NCBI GenBank assembly: GCA_028564705.1
Contig: JAPXFQ010002924.1
Span: 2,013,001 to 2,077,000, forward strand
DNA: 64,000 bases
DNA from: Apricaphanius iberus
Lineage: Eukaryota > Chordata > Actinopteri > Cyprinodontiformes > Aphaniidae
Direction of reading: 5' to 3'
Shown: positions 25,251 to 36,574 of the stretch, piece by piece
How positions within the stretch are numbered: position 1 is the stretch's first letter
How the letters are laid out: each line of letters opens with the position of its first letter
The notes under the pieces: generated by a model
The model's database searches: none
What the model was told of the DNA's origin: nothing
The model's input: only the letters and a program-made list of their open reading frames with translations
Made by a program: the position numbers and the translations under genes

Positions 25251-25478
25251 TAGTGGTTCCTCACCTTATCAGATAGGACCCACTGATCTGCAGGTTTTAG
25301 ACATGTCCCTACTCCAGCACAACCTGTTCAAATGATTGAATTGCCTCCTCAGTCTGGCTCCAATTGCTGCATAAGCTTATTAGTCACCCATTCATTAACG
25401 AAAGGTGTGCAACTGCAGGAAAAGCACCTAAAACATTCAGTACAGTGGGCCCTGGAGACCAGGGTTGGGGAACCCTGT
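25251..25478. mobile_element. hAT-like MITE, decayed
   Basis: The right end (CAGTGGGCCCTGGAGACCAG then GGTTGGGGAACCCTG) is a familiar fish MITE end. Its reverse complement aligns with the left end: TAGTGGTTCCTCACC..., GGACCCACTGATCTGCAGG and TTTTAGACATG against GGGTTCCCCAACC..., GGGCCCACTGTACTG and TTTTAGGTG. Internal CCAGCACAACCTGTTCAAAT is also characteristic. No coding sequence and no convincing target duplication were found. Frames of 68-106 codons crossing it are chance. Confidence 0.5.
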
Positions 25479-28400
25479 GCTACAGCATTAGATACACAAC
25501 AAATTGATCCTGGAATGTCAGTTAAGAAAAGATCATGAAAATCTAGATAATCCATTAATTCAGATAAAAAAATATATATACTCAGCCAAAATACTAATAT
25601 TTTCCTACACTCAAAAAAAGTATGATTTTTACTCGGTGTTGGTTAATAAAAACCCAGTTCAAAGCTGTATGTGTGATACATTTTTATATACTTTTTGTCA
25701 TACTTATACCTTTAAAACTATCATTATTGTGTTAGATCTTTTTATTTTTCTGGATACCGTAAAAGGTATAGTTGGTCCTTTCATTTCACAAGGGACATCA
25801 AAGAGACCCTGGTTTGACACATTATGTGAGGTCTTGCACCAAAAGTTGCATTATGCCCCCTCATCTCCATACCCAAGGCCCTGGAAAAGATTCATTGATT
25901 CAGCCTTCAGCGCTCCCTTGGCTCCAACATGCTAATTCCAGCTGCCCTAACTCTTTGGAGAAATCATAAGCCAGGACACGGAGCAGCTACTGAGCTACAC
26001 CTGGAAATGACACCTTCAACATATCCAGGCAATCCGTATTTTCCAGTACCATGTATTTCACATTAGTAAGCAATATAGCAAGGAGATAGAAAGAGTGAGA
26101 GAACAGAGATTTTGCTGCTGGGTATTAAAAGATGCCAACATTCATCAGATAATTCATACGCTTATATGACTCAAGCGGAATTGAGCGTCCGAGCTTGTGG
26201 TGGAACAGCTTGTGAAAATTTTTTAGCGCTGTGAAGGTCACGGTGAAAACAACAGCAGTGCATTTCCAGGTGTAGCCATGTCCATTGTCTCCTTCCTCAT
26301 ATGGGCATGTTCAGTCGGTGCCTTTGTCCTTGTGTCAGCAGGCAGGACATTCTAAATTATTTTGCTCAGCTGCCTCCCTGAACTCTTGCTACAGCACGTC
26401 AATACACACATCATGCAGACCCTCGCACAAACACATAGCCATAGGGAGCACGGTGCATGTCCATCACACTCTGGAATTTTTGACACATGCCAAAACCTTG
26501 AGAAAAAAATGACATGTTTTACTTTTTGTTCTGTTTTCTTTAGAATTTATAATCAAAATTTAAACTTTTGGACTTCGAAAATAATAATGAACATTATTTA
26601 AATGTAGACTTCTGAAGGAATAAGGACAGAAATAAAACAATTGAAGATTTCCTCTTTCCTGTTGCTCACCCAGCAAAACTATTAATTTCCCCCGGAAAGA
26701 AGCTAGGGTCCTACAAGGCATTTGACTTGCTTTTTTTCTTCTTTTTTTTTGACCCTATGCCCACTGAATCCTATTTCACATGGGATCACTTCAGCAGTGT
26801 TGCTGGGCAGTGAAGCACTGATTCTGGAGAAACCATCAGCAGGCAGTGGAGCATAGATCTTCCCGTAACTGTTTTTATTCCCCTGATCAGTGGTTTGTCG
26901 AGGTATTGACTGATCCTCAGCGTAATCACAGCTGCTACACTTGCATCATGTTTCATAACAAATAAAAACATGTTGAGTTCTTGCCCTGGCCCTGAAACCT
27001 ATAATGCTTTTTCATCTTGAGTCTGTGTTTATATTCTCCGTCATTACACAAGTTAATAAAATTCGATTCGGGGACTTTTCATGGAGTGATGCTGTAAACA
27101 ATATAATTTGCTGAGGTGCTGTACTGCATCTCTGGGCCATCAGAGTCAATGATTTCTCATCAGGAATAAAGATCTTTGAGCTCAAATCCACACTCACTCC
27201 AGTCAAGTCACAGCCATAAAACATTCTGCCAGAAGAGTATACCAGATATTATGGTTGATAAAAGATAATCAAAAAGCAATCATTTAAGGACCAGATGTCG
27301 TTGATGGTTCTTAAAATGTTCATTTGAGTCCCTGTGTTATTAAAAGGAATTTTATGTGAAATATTAGTCATTCAAATTGTTTTTATTTAGGTCAAGCATA
27401 TTACTTTATAAATGTATTATGGGATATAGTTACATTTTAACAACACCAGACTAATCCTAGAATCAAACTTGCTTGACAGCTGAGTTTCTTCACCCCGAGG
27501 AAGTTGTTGCTCATGCACATCTAAGCTGCCGGAGTCACATAAAATAGAAATATTCCTACTACTCTTCAATTGTTCTTTATTTTGTTACTTCAATTTGTAT
27601 CTGTTTTTTTTTTCTATTCATATAAGCTACATCTGGTCAGACATATTTTTTAGCTGTAACACCTTCCTGGAGGGGGCATTGGCTGACCTACTGCTTTCAA
27701 CAACTTAAAATTATCCTTAGATTATGCACTCAGCCCTGTCTTTCAGTGTTTAACTCTGTCTCTCTCTGAGACAAAGCCAAGAATTTGCTGCGACGAATTG
27801 TATGCACTCTCTTTCCTCCAAAAGACTGGAAAATTGGCTCATGGCATATCTGTGTAGCTGTGTTTCTCTCCTTGATGAAGCTACTAAAGGAGCTACCACT
27901 ACTAGTTTTGTCTTTTTTTTTCTTTTAACTAACAATTTATTTTTCTTTTAAAAATTAAGTACTCCTGGATCAGTGTTTGTTTTTTTGGGGGAATGCTCTG
28001 TATTCTCTAACCCTCAGTCGCTTGTGACAGATGGTCACTCTCACTGTACCAAGTTCAGTTTGAGGTGTCTTCCCTGTAACAAATGAGTTTTCTGCTCCAC
28101 TGTCACTACATGCATGCTCAATATGAGGGATTGCTTCAGTGTCAATGACCAAATGACAGCGATTGTTCACCATTGCTACATGGTTGTCCATGAGGGGTGA
28201 CTTCCGCAAGTTGGTGACTGGATGCAATCTGCTGGGTTCCTTTAGACTTAAAAACATTTTGACTAATTTGAATAATAAACACAACATAAACAAAGCAATG
28301 TTTGAGAACTAGGATTGATTCAAAATTACTTATAAAATAATATATTTTCTATAATTGCCATGGAGCATCTAGCAGAAGTGTTTTTGCAATAGTAGCAATA

Positions 28401-29849
28401 TTCTACATCCATGAAACATGCTTGCATTAAAGACAGCCTCTGTGAAATTCTGTCGTTATTAATTAGGAGTGTTTGTTATTGATCAATTCCATGTGATATG
28501 TTTTAAATACAAGATGAAAAAATATTCAGGATTAATACAATTTAAATATATGCTATTATCATTATCTCTTTATTAACTGATTGTTTTACAGATGTTTTAC
28601 TTCTGTTTAATTAACAGAATATAAACTGAAAATGTGCATGTTCGGATTAACATGCAAGATAACATAATTGTTAGAATATTATTTATTTTATTCAGTTCAT
28701 TTATTTAAGTAAATAACTCTGTCTCAAAATATTAATAATCATCCTCACAGATAAAATGTGTATAAACTATCACACTATTAGTGTAGAATAAATTCTAACT
28801 ATTTGTTGAATCAGTGTGTGTATATACTCTAGCTGAAACCCTAATAGGGAGAATCGTGAAGTGAATAGAGCCCACAAGAGGATAAACTACTAAATCTAGC
28901 AATAAAAGCAATGTGATTTACAGTAAATTCCACAAGGCTGACAGTGCCAGAGCTGAGGGCATAAACACTCCTTTCAGCTCTGTGCCTCAGTTCTGTGCGT
29001 TGTGAACTACAATCAAGCAGGCATGCTGCTCAGCGACAGTGACTTTGATAAATCACCAGGAAGCCCCGCTGTTGGCTTAAAACTAGAACTTGTTCAGTTG
29101 CAATTCTGCATTTGTCCCTCTTTAATGTTTATGGAAGTAGCTTTAGCAGTAATCTGTCAGTGATTGATTAGGTGGGACCAAATTCCTTCTCCGTTCTCCT
29201 CCACCGGCTTGCTGTTCTGCTCCTGCGGTGTATTTACAGAGAGACAACTGTGTTGGGAAAGAGGCTGCTTATGTACCTGCAATATAAACATAGTTACTTC
29301 CACTTGGGTGACTACAGACTCAGGATGACCACCAGTAAAACTAGAAACAAGGAGTGACATGTTTTGTTGTTGCTGAATTCATGCGCCAGTGGATAAAGAA
29401 ATAGGCTTATAGACCTATGACAGAGCTGCTTTGGGAATAAATCTTGTTTAAAGCTGTCATCCATGTTCGGCACAGCAGAAAAAGATCTGATGATGTCTGA
29501 ATGCAACATAGTCACTGTTTTGCTTGTGAGACATATAAAAAAGCAGAAAATTAACAGATTCATATGAAAGCATTAGAACATATTTATTTTCTAGTGACTC
29601 AAGAGGCTGAAAAAGCAATTTAGAAAGAGTGTTCAGTATTGATCACACTTACCAGCAATCCATTTTAATTAAATATTAAGAGTGTGCTGTATTGATAACA
29701 ACCAAACACCAGCTGCTTTTTTGTTTAAAAGTGGACAAACCCAAAAAAGGAGAGAAGCTTTAATACATGTAATTATACTTGAAGTACAAACGCAAGCCTG
29801 TGTTATATATGATGCATTTTCTATTCATTCAATACTTTAGTTATTTTTA
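25479..29849. other. long spacer, nothing firmly recognised
   Basis: Frames up to 143 codons (25504-25935) lack domains. The stretch 26760-26960 has balanced composition and few repeats and could be conserved noncoding DNA, but nothing in it identifies a function. Confidence 0.45.
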
Positions 29850-30135
29850 AAAGACGGTCTGAGTATGAACATCCGTGCATGAATTTTAATGGAGATACTT
29901 AAATGGTAATTATTCCACTCAGGCTCAAACGTAGGTAACAAATGGAATTCAATCAGTGTCCGTGCATAATGATGGTCATTAGCAGAAAGAAAATAATAAT
30001 GACATCCTTTATGCATTAAACCTGCAGACACTTTACACAATGATCCTGCAGCCATTATTGATCTCCATGGAGATAAGCAATTGTCACTTTTCAACATTGC
30101 GCCTGGATGGTAAATACAGCTCATTTTGTTTTTCT
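29850..30135. promoter_or_regulatory. possible conserved noncoding element
   Basis: The segment is repeat-free, has balanced composition, and is dense in short motif-like words (GGTAATTATTCC, GTGCATAATGATGG, GCAGCCATTATTGAT, AGCAATTGTCA). This texture is common in vertebrate developmental enhancers. It rests on look alone; alignment to other fish genomes would decide it. Confidence 0.22.
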
Positions 30136-31655
30136 GCAAACTATTTCAGCCAACACCAAATTTTCATTTAATTTACTTCACCGTGTGAAATCCTTGTCTT
30201 GTATGACATGATTGTAATTTACGTTCATTGTCATAGCTGCCTCTCCCACTACTTTTCCCCTCGGTTTTTATAAAGCTTGTATAAAATGAACATTATATCT
30301 AAATGTGGCTATAGAGGTACTGTGAATGTCGCTGCTATGTGAATATGTACACACAGATACTAAAACTGCAGTAAATCTAAAATGTGCTCCAGTAAGAGCA
30401 GCAGTTTTTTTTTCTGCCAGATATATCCTATACGCTGAATACAATGCTATTCATAAAACACAATTAGTTTTCAAATTAGCTAAAGACTGTAACAGTTGTG
30501 TACACATATTGTACAGTAGGCAGCATGTATTGAGTTGTATCCAAGACGACCACTTGGTTGAATAATTAAATAAGATCTCCAATCAGATGATCCATGATTT
30601 GCATGCCTTCTGTTGCCAACAAGCTCCATCTGTTTGGTTTTTGAGAGCTTTGACACAGTGGCTCGTGTGAGTGAAACAGCAATAATGTAATTGTGGATGT
30701 GACAGATACACCAGATGATGCTGAGACTGTTTGAAAGTCTGCTCCAAGGCATACTGTAGAGCATGGTGTCATATGGTCGGTAAGAAAGCATGACAAAAAC
30801 ACTTTTGTGAAGACTCAGTTTTGTCTCCTGATTGTGAATATCTTTATAGAGCTGCCACAATAATTCAGTCCAAATAAATTATAAAGTATTTGTGTTTAAG
30901 GCCAGTCCCGGATGCATGCATTATTACAAAGCTTGTGTATTTTAATTGAATAAAAAGCTTAAGAGATTGGATGGTGAAGGACAATAGCAGCGTGCATAGT
31001 TTGGCAGAGTGCCAGTGGACAATGCAGAGCTGTAGTCAGCAGCAGGCAGAGTCCAAGCCCTAGTCCACATCAGGAGACAGCCTCTGCTGCTTTGACGGAT
31101 CTGTCATAGCAGCCATGATGTGTCCTCAGCTGGAGTTCGGTATTGCCACTATTAGACTATTTTTCCACCAGATATAGATGTATGTCTCCTTGTTTCTCTT
31201 CAGTTCCAATGTGACATACTATCGCATTAGCATCAAAAGGCTTGTTTTTGGTCTGTTAAAAAAAGTTGATTAGTGTTGTTTTAACCTAAATAAATTCACA
31301 GCAAGAGTTCATTTAAGTCTAAAGACTTTACTGTGTTTATTGTGTGTATAATTTTACTGAGGCTGATTAGTAAGCGGTTAAACAACATTCAAAACATGGT
31401 CGAAGATGAAGACAGTAAAAGCCAGTAAGACATAATTTTCTACAGTTGTGTCCCTTTGATATTGAAGCACATCTGCTTATTTAAACAAGTAATGCCAGGG
31501 TCATTCAATTAATGCCTCTCCCTTTTTATCAGCTTCACCGGCTCCACAGTAACTGAGTGCCTCTTTGCCCATCATACTTAAATGCTTTTGTGCCTATTTA
31601 AAAGCCCTCTGTTACCACACTGTGTATTTAAAAAAAAAAGTTGATTAACATGGAT
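30136..31655. other. spacer, nothing firmly recognised
   Basis: No gene or mobile element was recognised. The stretch 30900-31110 has enhancer-like texture but no decisive feature. Confidence 0.45.
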
Positions 31656-31659
31656 TTAA

Positions 31660-32549
31660 AGGAAAAGTTGTTTTTTTCCACCTGGACCCTATGTTTAGCA
31701 AATAGTATGTTCGTTTACTCACCCAGCAGCTACTTGGAGCCATTCAGGAGGAGTTTTTATCCAGTAACGATCAGCATATATCCATATAATGGGAGTCAAT
31801 CAGGGCAGGAGTTCGCCACCAGTAATAGGGCATTATCTGCCCCAAAACACCTTCATTTAACCAATTTCTTGTTATCAGTCATTAGCACTACATCCCTCCG
31901 AGTTCAAAATGCCCTGCAAGTGTTTATTTGTTCGGTTCCGGGTTGATTTAGAAGCAAAAACCAACTACACTATCGCTTGATTACTATTACATCACTGCTG
32001 TGATCCATCCCTGTTGTACTCTCAGCAGGACTTTGACTCTGTGCTCTAAGGCAGTCGGTTAGACAGAACTTGCTACTGCAGACATCAACATAGTTCATAT
32101 TTACGTGTTTCCAAATTGGACTAACCGAAGGACCAATTTGACTAACTTGAGCTTCTACAGGCTCCCTTTCCACAACCCACACAGACTACAACTGTAATCG
32201 CGGCCACTGCAACGTCATTGAGATCCCAGGTTAGTGCAAGTTGGAATCGGTTACATTAAAAGCCTATAAACACACAAGAAACTAAAACCTTAGAACCTCT
32301 GACATGTTCTGAACTCACAGGGGAATATCACTAACTATTCCTAACAAAACATGGCTAAAATTAAGGTGTTTTGGGGTAGTTAATGCCTTATTACAGGCAG
32401 TGGACTCCCTTCATATAGATATACGCTGATTGCGACTCGATATAAATTCCTGCTGAATGGCTCCAAGTAGATCCAACTGGTCTGGGTGAGTAAATGAACG
32501 TAATATTTGCTAAAAACATGTTTCAGTTTGAAAAAAAAGAACTTTCCCT
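31660..32549. mobile_element. fold-back DNA element with long inverted arms, TTAA-flanked
   Basis: The two ends are long inverted repeats of about 270-290 bases. Left arm 31660 to about 31940: AGGAAAAGTTGTTTTTTTCC, then TTTACTCACCCAG, CTTGGAGCCATTCAG, CCCCAAAACACCTT. The right arm, read in reverse complement from 32549 down to about 32280, gives AGGGAAAGTTCTTTTTTTTC, TTTACTCACCCAG, CTTGGAGCCATTCAG, CCCCAAAACACCTT in the same order. TTAA flanks both ends (31656-31659 and 32550-32553), as for piggyBac or Kolobok superfamily insertions. The loop (about 31945-32280) has no recognisable transposase, so this is a non-autonomous element. Confidence 0.75.
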
Positions 32550-32738
32550 TTAAATCATTTGATATCTTAAGAAAAATTATGTTGATTTTTGTTTCCCCTT
32601 TTTGTGCAATGTGCATGGTATTTTTACATATATGTATTATTTTTGTTGAATGTGAAATGATTGAGCTACACATGGAAGCAGAAATGTATGATTTCATTTA
32701 TTGATCTAATGTTAATTTTACTTTTTTGCTTAAGCATG
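32550..32738. other. short AT-rich spacer
   Basis: Nothing recognised between the fold-back element and the ATT array. Confidence 0.5.

Positions 32739-32793
<55 letters not shown>
32739..32793. repeat. (ATT)n microsatellite, 55 bp
   Basis: Uninterrupted ATT triplets ending exactly at the TA that precedes a Tc1 terminal repeat. Confidence 0.97.
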
Positions 32794-32794
<1 letters not shown>

Positions 32795-33250
32795 ACTGAC
32801 CAAAAATATAATCACATATCTTTTTTTTTTTTCATTTATTATAAGATTAACTCAAATATCTGAAACATTTTCTATATACACAAAATAACAATTTCTCTCA
32901 AGTATTGCTCACAAATCTGTCTAAATCGGTAATAGTGAGCACTTTTCCTTTGCTGAGATAATCCATCCCACTTCACATGTGTGCCGTGTAAAGATGCTGA
33001 TTAGACCAGATGATTATTGCACAGGTGTGCCTTAGACTGGCCACAATAACAGGCCACTCTGAATTGTTCAGTTGTGTCACACAGCACAATGCCACAAATT
33101 TCGCAATTTTTGTGAGAGTGTGCAGTTGGCATGCTGACAGCAGGAATGTCCACCAAAGGTGTTGCTCATGATTTGAATGTTATCTTTTCTACCATAAGCC
33201 ATCTCCAAACCAAAACGGCATTTTTAACCCAGAATGCACTACAGACAGGC
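32794..33250 (+). mobile_element. Tc1-like element, left half only
   Basis: The terminal repeat begins CACTGACCAAAAATATAA directly after TA (32792-32793). Subterminal blocks follow in the order of a well-known fish Tc1 family: GAAACATTTTCTATATACAC, CTCACAAATCTGTCTAAATC, GAGATAATCCATCCCACTTC, TGCACAGGTGTGCCTTAGAC, and then CACACAGCACAATGCCACAA leading into the transposase start. Similarity stops near 33215-33250, so most of the transposase and the right terminal repeat are gone. Confidence 0.82.
33089..33214 (+). pseudogene. Tc1-like transposase N-terminal fragment
   Basis: The ATG at 33089 opens MPQISQFL, followed at once by an in-frame TGA. The frame continues as ECAVGMLTAGMSTKGVAHDL and then FSTISHLQ, the first helix-turn-helix of the paired-like DNA-binding domain of this Tc1 family. 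The sequence ends before the second helix-turn-helix and the catalytic domain. It cannot yield a functional transposase. Confidence 0.75.
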
Positions 33251-34249
33251 ACAACATACAGTTTATACTAAATTGAGAACTTTTGTTCGTACAAAATCTT
33301 ATTCTAATATTATTTTCTAAGCCATTTGGAGAACAACTAAATATACCACAAAAAATGATGACACTGTTTTTCCAGCTCCAGCCAACATCTTGACATGGTC
33401 TTTTGGGTTGTTAATTTACACTTTTTTGCTCAAACACATTTAACTCTAGGAGATTAAAAAAAAGAAACATGTCTTTCCTGAATAGTATGATGGATGGGCA
33501 TTTCGGGATTGTTTACACTTGCATATAATTGGTTAATCGATTAAATGGGGATCCTCCAGGCCTCTGGAAATTGTTCCTGAAAAAAAGAAGAAACCAGACT
33601 TGTGAAGGTTTAAACTTCTCTTCCTGACTTTCTCTTTATTTCACGATGTGACACAAGGAAGCAATCCTTGAAGCGTTCGCTTAAAATGCAGACGTGGGTG
33701 TGCCTTTGGTCAACTCAAATTGGTAGACAATCAGAATCATGACATAATTATCTGAGGTTTCCCTTTTTAAGTATTAAATATGTTGGTATGTCTAAATTTT
33801 GAATATTAAAGAGGATAATTTAAAATATAATCTGCTAATTAGAAAAGAAAATATTTTGGTAGACTACCCCCTACTAAAATATTTAATAAAGCAACTACGT
33901 ATGTGAAGTTTGAAATTTTTTTTTCAAGATTTCCCCCTCAGGCCAAAGGCGTAACTGCAGCCTGAATGGTGAGCTTGGGCATGAGGCGGACATGCTGTGT
34001 GAGAGCTCACGAACGAACGAACATAAACAACAGCTGAGTCAGTCCTCTCCTGGACAGTTTAAATGATTGCACCCATGACTTCAACTGAGGTAAGTAATGT
34101 TCCCGTTGTATAAGTTTAGTTGGGGTCTAGGCTGGAGTTTTGCTGGTGCTCTAAGCTACTCTCTTATGTTCAGCATCCTTCTGTTATCCCTCGCTCCACA
34201 GTTGTTTATGATGGAGATAATGAACACTACACCTGAGTGTGAACACGCA
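33251..34249. other. spacer, nothing recognised
   Basis: No gene, RNA or clear mobile element was recognised. A triple CGAA run is at about 34010. Confidence 0.5.
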
Positions 34250-34680
34250 TGACACCATTACGCAGGCTATCCTGGAAAGCACTCAGAAAATTTGCGTTTT
34301 CGTCCTGAACACGAGGTGTAGGAAAACGACCAAAAAATGGCTGCTGTGTTTGTTTCCATGCATTTCTAGAGGATTCAATGAGCTGCACCTCTTGTAAAGC
34401 TTTACAGCTTTATCAAAACTTACTTTCTGTCGTTCATTTCTCCTTGAAGAAGAAATGCGTTCACAAGCCTAGAAAAAAACGGAAACTGCACTGTTTGATA
34501 GTAGGCAGAGACGCCATGAAAACTTAGCACCCCCTGCTGTCCTGGTTGAGCAACGCTAAAAAAAACAATAGAGAATGGAGTGGAAGAGCGGAGTACTATA
34601 AACGGAAAACGTTTCCGTCAATACGTCTGTGTCTGAGTGCAAATTTGCGGTTGGAGAAGCATAAACTAGGCTTAAGTAAT
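34250..34680 (-). repeat. probable Harbinger-like repeat remnant
   Basis: Read on the minus strand the right end is TTAAGCCTAGTTTATGCTTC, and the interior has GGAAACGTTTTCCGTTTATA, a short perfect-looking hairpin, and CAGCAGGGGGTGCTAAG. These are phrases I associate with fish Harbinger-derived repeats. CpG-containing words are more frequent than in the flanks. No matching left terminal repeat was found and there is no coding capacity, so the limits are rough. Confidence 0.35.
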
Positions 34681-35313
34681 TCAAAGGTTGTAAGATAAAC
34701 AAGATCAGGATCTTATGATTTACAATATAAAAATTGGTGAACAAATGTCAAGGTTATCATTGAGTTCAACTACACACTTGTTTAAAAGTAATAGTAGAAT
34801 GACAGTTACAATTTAGAAAATTATCCCTAGCAAAATAAATTACTGACATGTACATAATGCTGAAAAAAATAATAAATGAATGTTTTCACACTAAAGGGCA
34901 CTATGGAAAGAAACTCTGGCCATGAGGATTAATAATGAGGATTTTATTTTCCTGCAAATGGTCAGACATTTCAAAATTATTTGTAGTTAGAGAGTACATC
35001 TGATGAGTCTGAGGCAAAGGTTGAGAGTTTGAAAAATTTAAAGGTAAAACTGACTTTTAATTAAGGACCAGCTGCTGAGTCCGACACGAAGCAGTATGTG
35101 TTTTACAGTGTAAAAGATATCCACAGGATTTCTTATTTTTTAAACATAAAGGCATAACAAAAAATGTTGTTTTATTTTCACTTTAGCGCACGATGAAAAT
35201 ATTTCTGTGATTAAACAAAGTGGTAAATGAACTGTTTGAAATGTCTGTTGGTATAATTTAAACCATAGACTTCATAAATAAATTGTTGAAAAATTAAACA
35301 CAAAAGTCAGGCT

Positions 35314-35317
<4 letters not shown>
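34681..35317. other. AT-rich spacer, nothing recognised
   Basis: No gene or repeat was recognised. Confidence 0.5.
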
Positions 35318-35373
<56 letters not shown>

Positions 35374-35374
35374 C
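35318..35374. repeat. (AT)n microsatellite with one GT interruption
   Basis: About 28 AT units with a single ATGT interruption near 35344. Confidence 0.96.
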
Positions 35375-36530
35375 TTAAAAAATATCAGTATATTAAAACA
35401 CAAAATGTTGATAATATTCATTATTCTCGCCTGTTTGATTCCCTAAAGTCTGTTGGAGTCAAAACAAGAGAGAGAAAAGCAGATACTTGCAAAACACATT
35501 GCCCGGAGTTTGATTCATTTTGCAAGGCAATTCCTCTCCAAACAGCTCCAAGACTTCCTGATCGCCTGTAATCCCCAGCTTTCACACATAAGTCATTGAG
35601 AGCGATGGAGTCCCCTCTGTTTACTCACTCCAACCCAAATGATCTTTCACAAGTAGACCACTCCAGTTGTGAAATGGAATTTGCCAGGGTGTTCTGTCCC
35701 AAGTCTATTTCTCTGTACGCTTTACCAATTCCCAAACAGGGTTCAGCCGCTCGCAGATAATGTCTGTGTGGATTGAGCCAGGCTTCTCTGCTGTTTTAAT
35801 GGCCCTCGGGAAAAGGTATTTGATGGAAGTAAAGGGGGGGATCTTGAGCACATACGCAGCCCTGAATTACATTTTGTTTAGTAATGCACATTGTTAATGA
35901 CAGTTAGTGATATATAAAGATATATATTGTGTGTGTAAAAAATGCATTTGCTGCCAGAATTAATAAAGTATAGAGTGGAAAAGGAAAATAATAGGAGGAT
36001 GATACTCATACTACACTCAGTGGCTTAAATATTTAATAGGATTTTATACAGGATGTATGTTTTTGCTCCGGTTTGCTTTGGCAGATATATATGCTTACAC
36101 ATTAGAGTTTGAAGAGCGTAACTGATGGCTCTATTTTTGCAGTAGTTGACTGTATTATTGCTGTGGTATGTAGTTATGATAAATTGTTGTTTAGGAGGGC
36201 TGCATTTACTTTGTGGAGTCATTATGAGAATATTATTTATGAGAAAACAGTCATTAATATTCATTATAATTGCACACAACTGAGCTGAATGCTGATTGAG
36301 TGTGTTGCCAACATGGACCTGACTCTCCTAATGCACCTCTCACCGCTTGTGTGCAGCAATCAATGTAGGTGTTTAGGATGATCTCTAACTTGAGCTGACT
36401 TTTAGAAAGCCCAGAAATCCCTTTTGGGAAGCATAAATTAATATACTCTACAGCATATTGCTGTTCTCATAGGATAGAAACAGACATTTTATATCATTCA
36501 TACAGAAGTCCTACGCTGTCTGGAAAAGTC
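35375..36530. other. spacer with possible conserved noncoding stretches
   Basis: 35480-35830 and 36210-36420 are repeat-free and of balanced composition, with homeodomain-type words (ATTCATTATAATTGCACAC). No gene was recognised; regulatory function would be a guess. Confidence 0.35.
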
Positions 36531-36574
36531 CATCCATCCATCCATCCATCAATCCATCCATCCATCCATCCATT
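36531..36574. repeat. (CATC)n microsatellite
   Basis: About 11 CATC units with one CAAT interruption. On the minus strand it reads GGATGGATGG, as left by RTE/Rex3-type tails, but no LINE sequence was recognised beside it. Confidence 0.9.

Noticed and set aside
25504..25935. 143-codon plus-strand frame
   Set aside because: Starts beside a decayed MITE, mixed composition, no domain.
36531..36574. CRISPR-like or satellite array
   Set aside because: It is a 4-bp simple repeat; no spaced repeats resembling CRISPR occur anywhere in the window, and none would be expected in a vertebrate.
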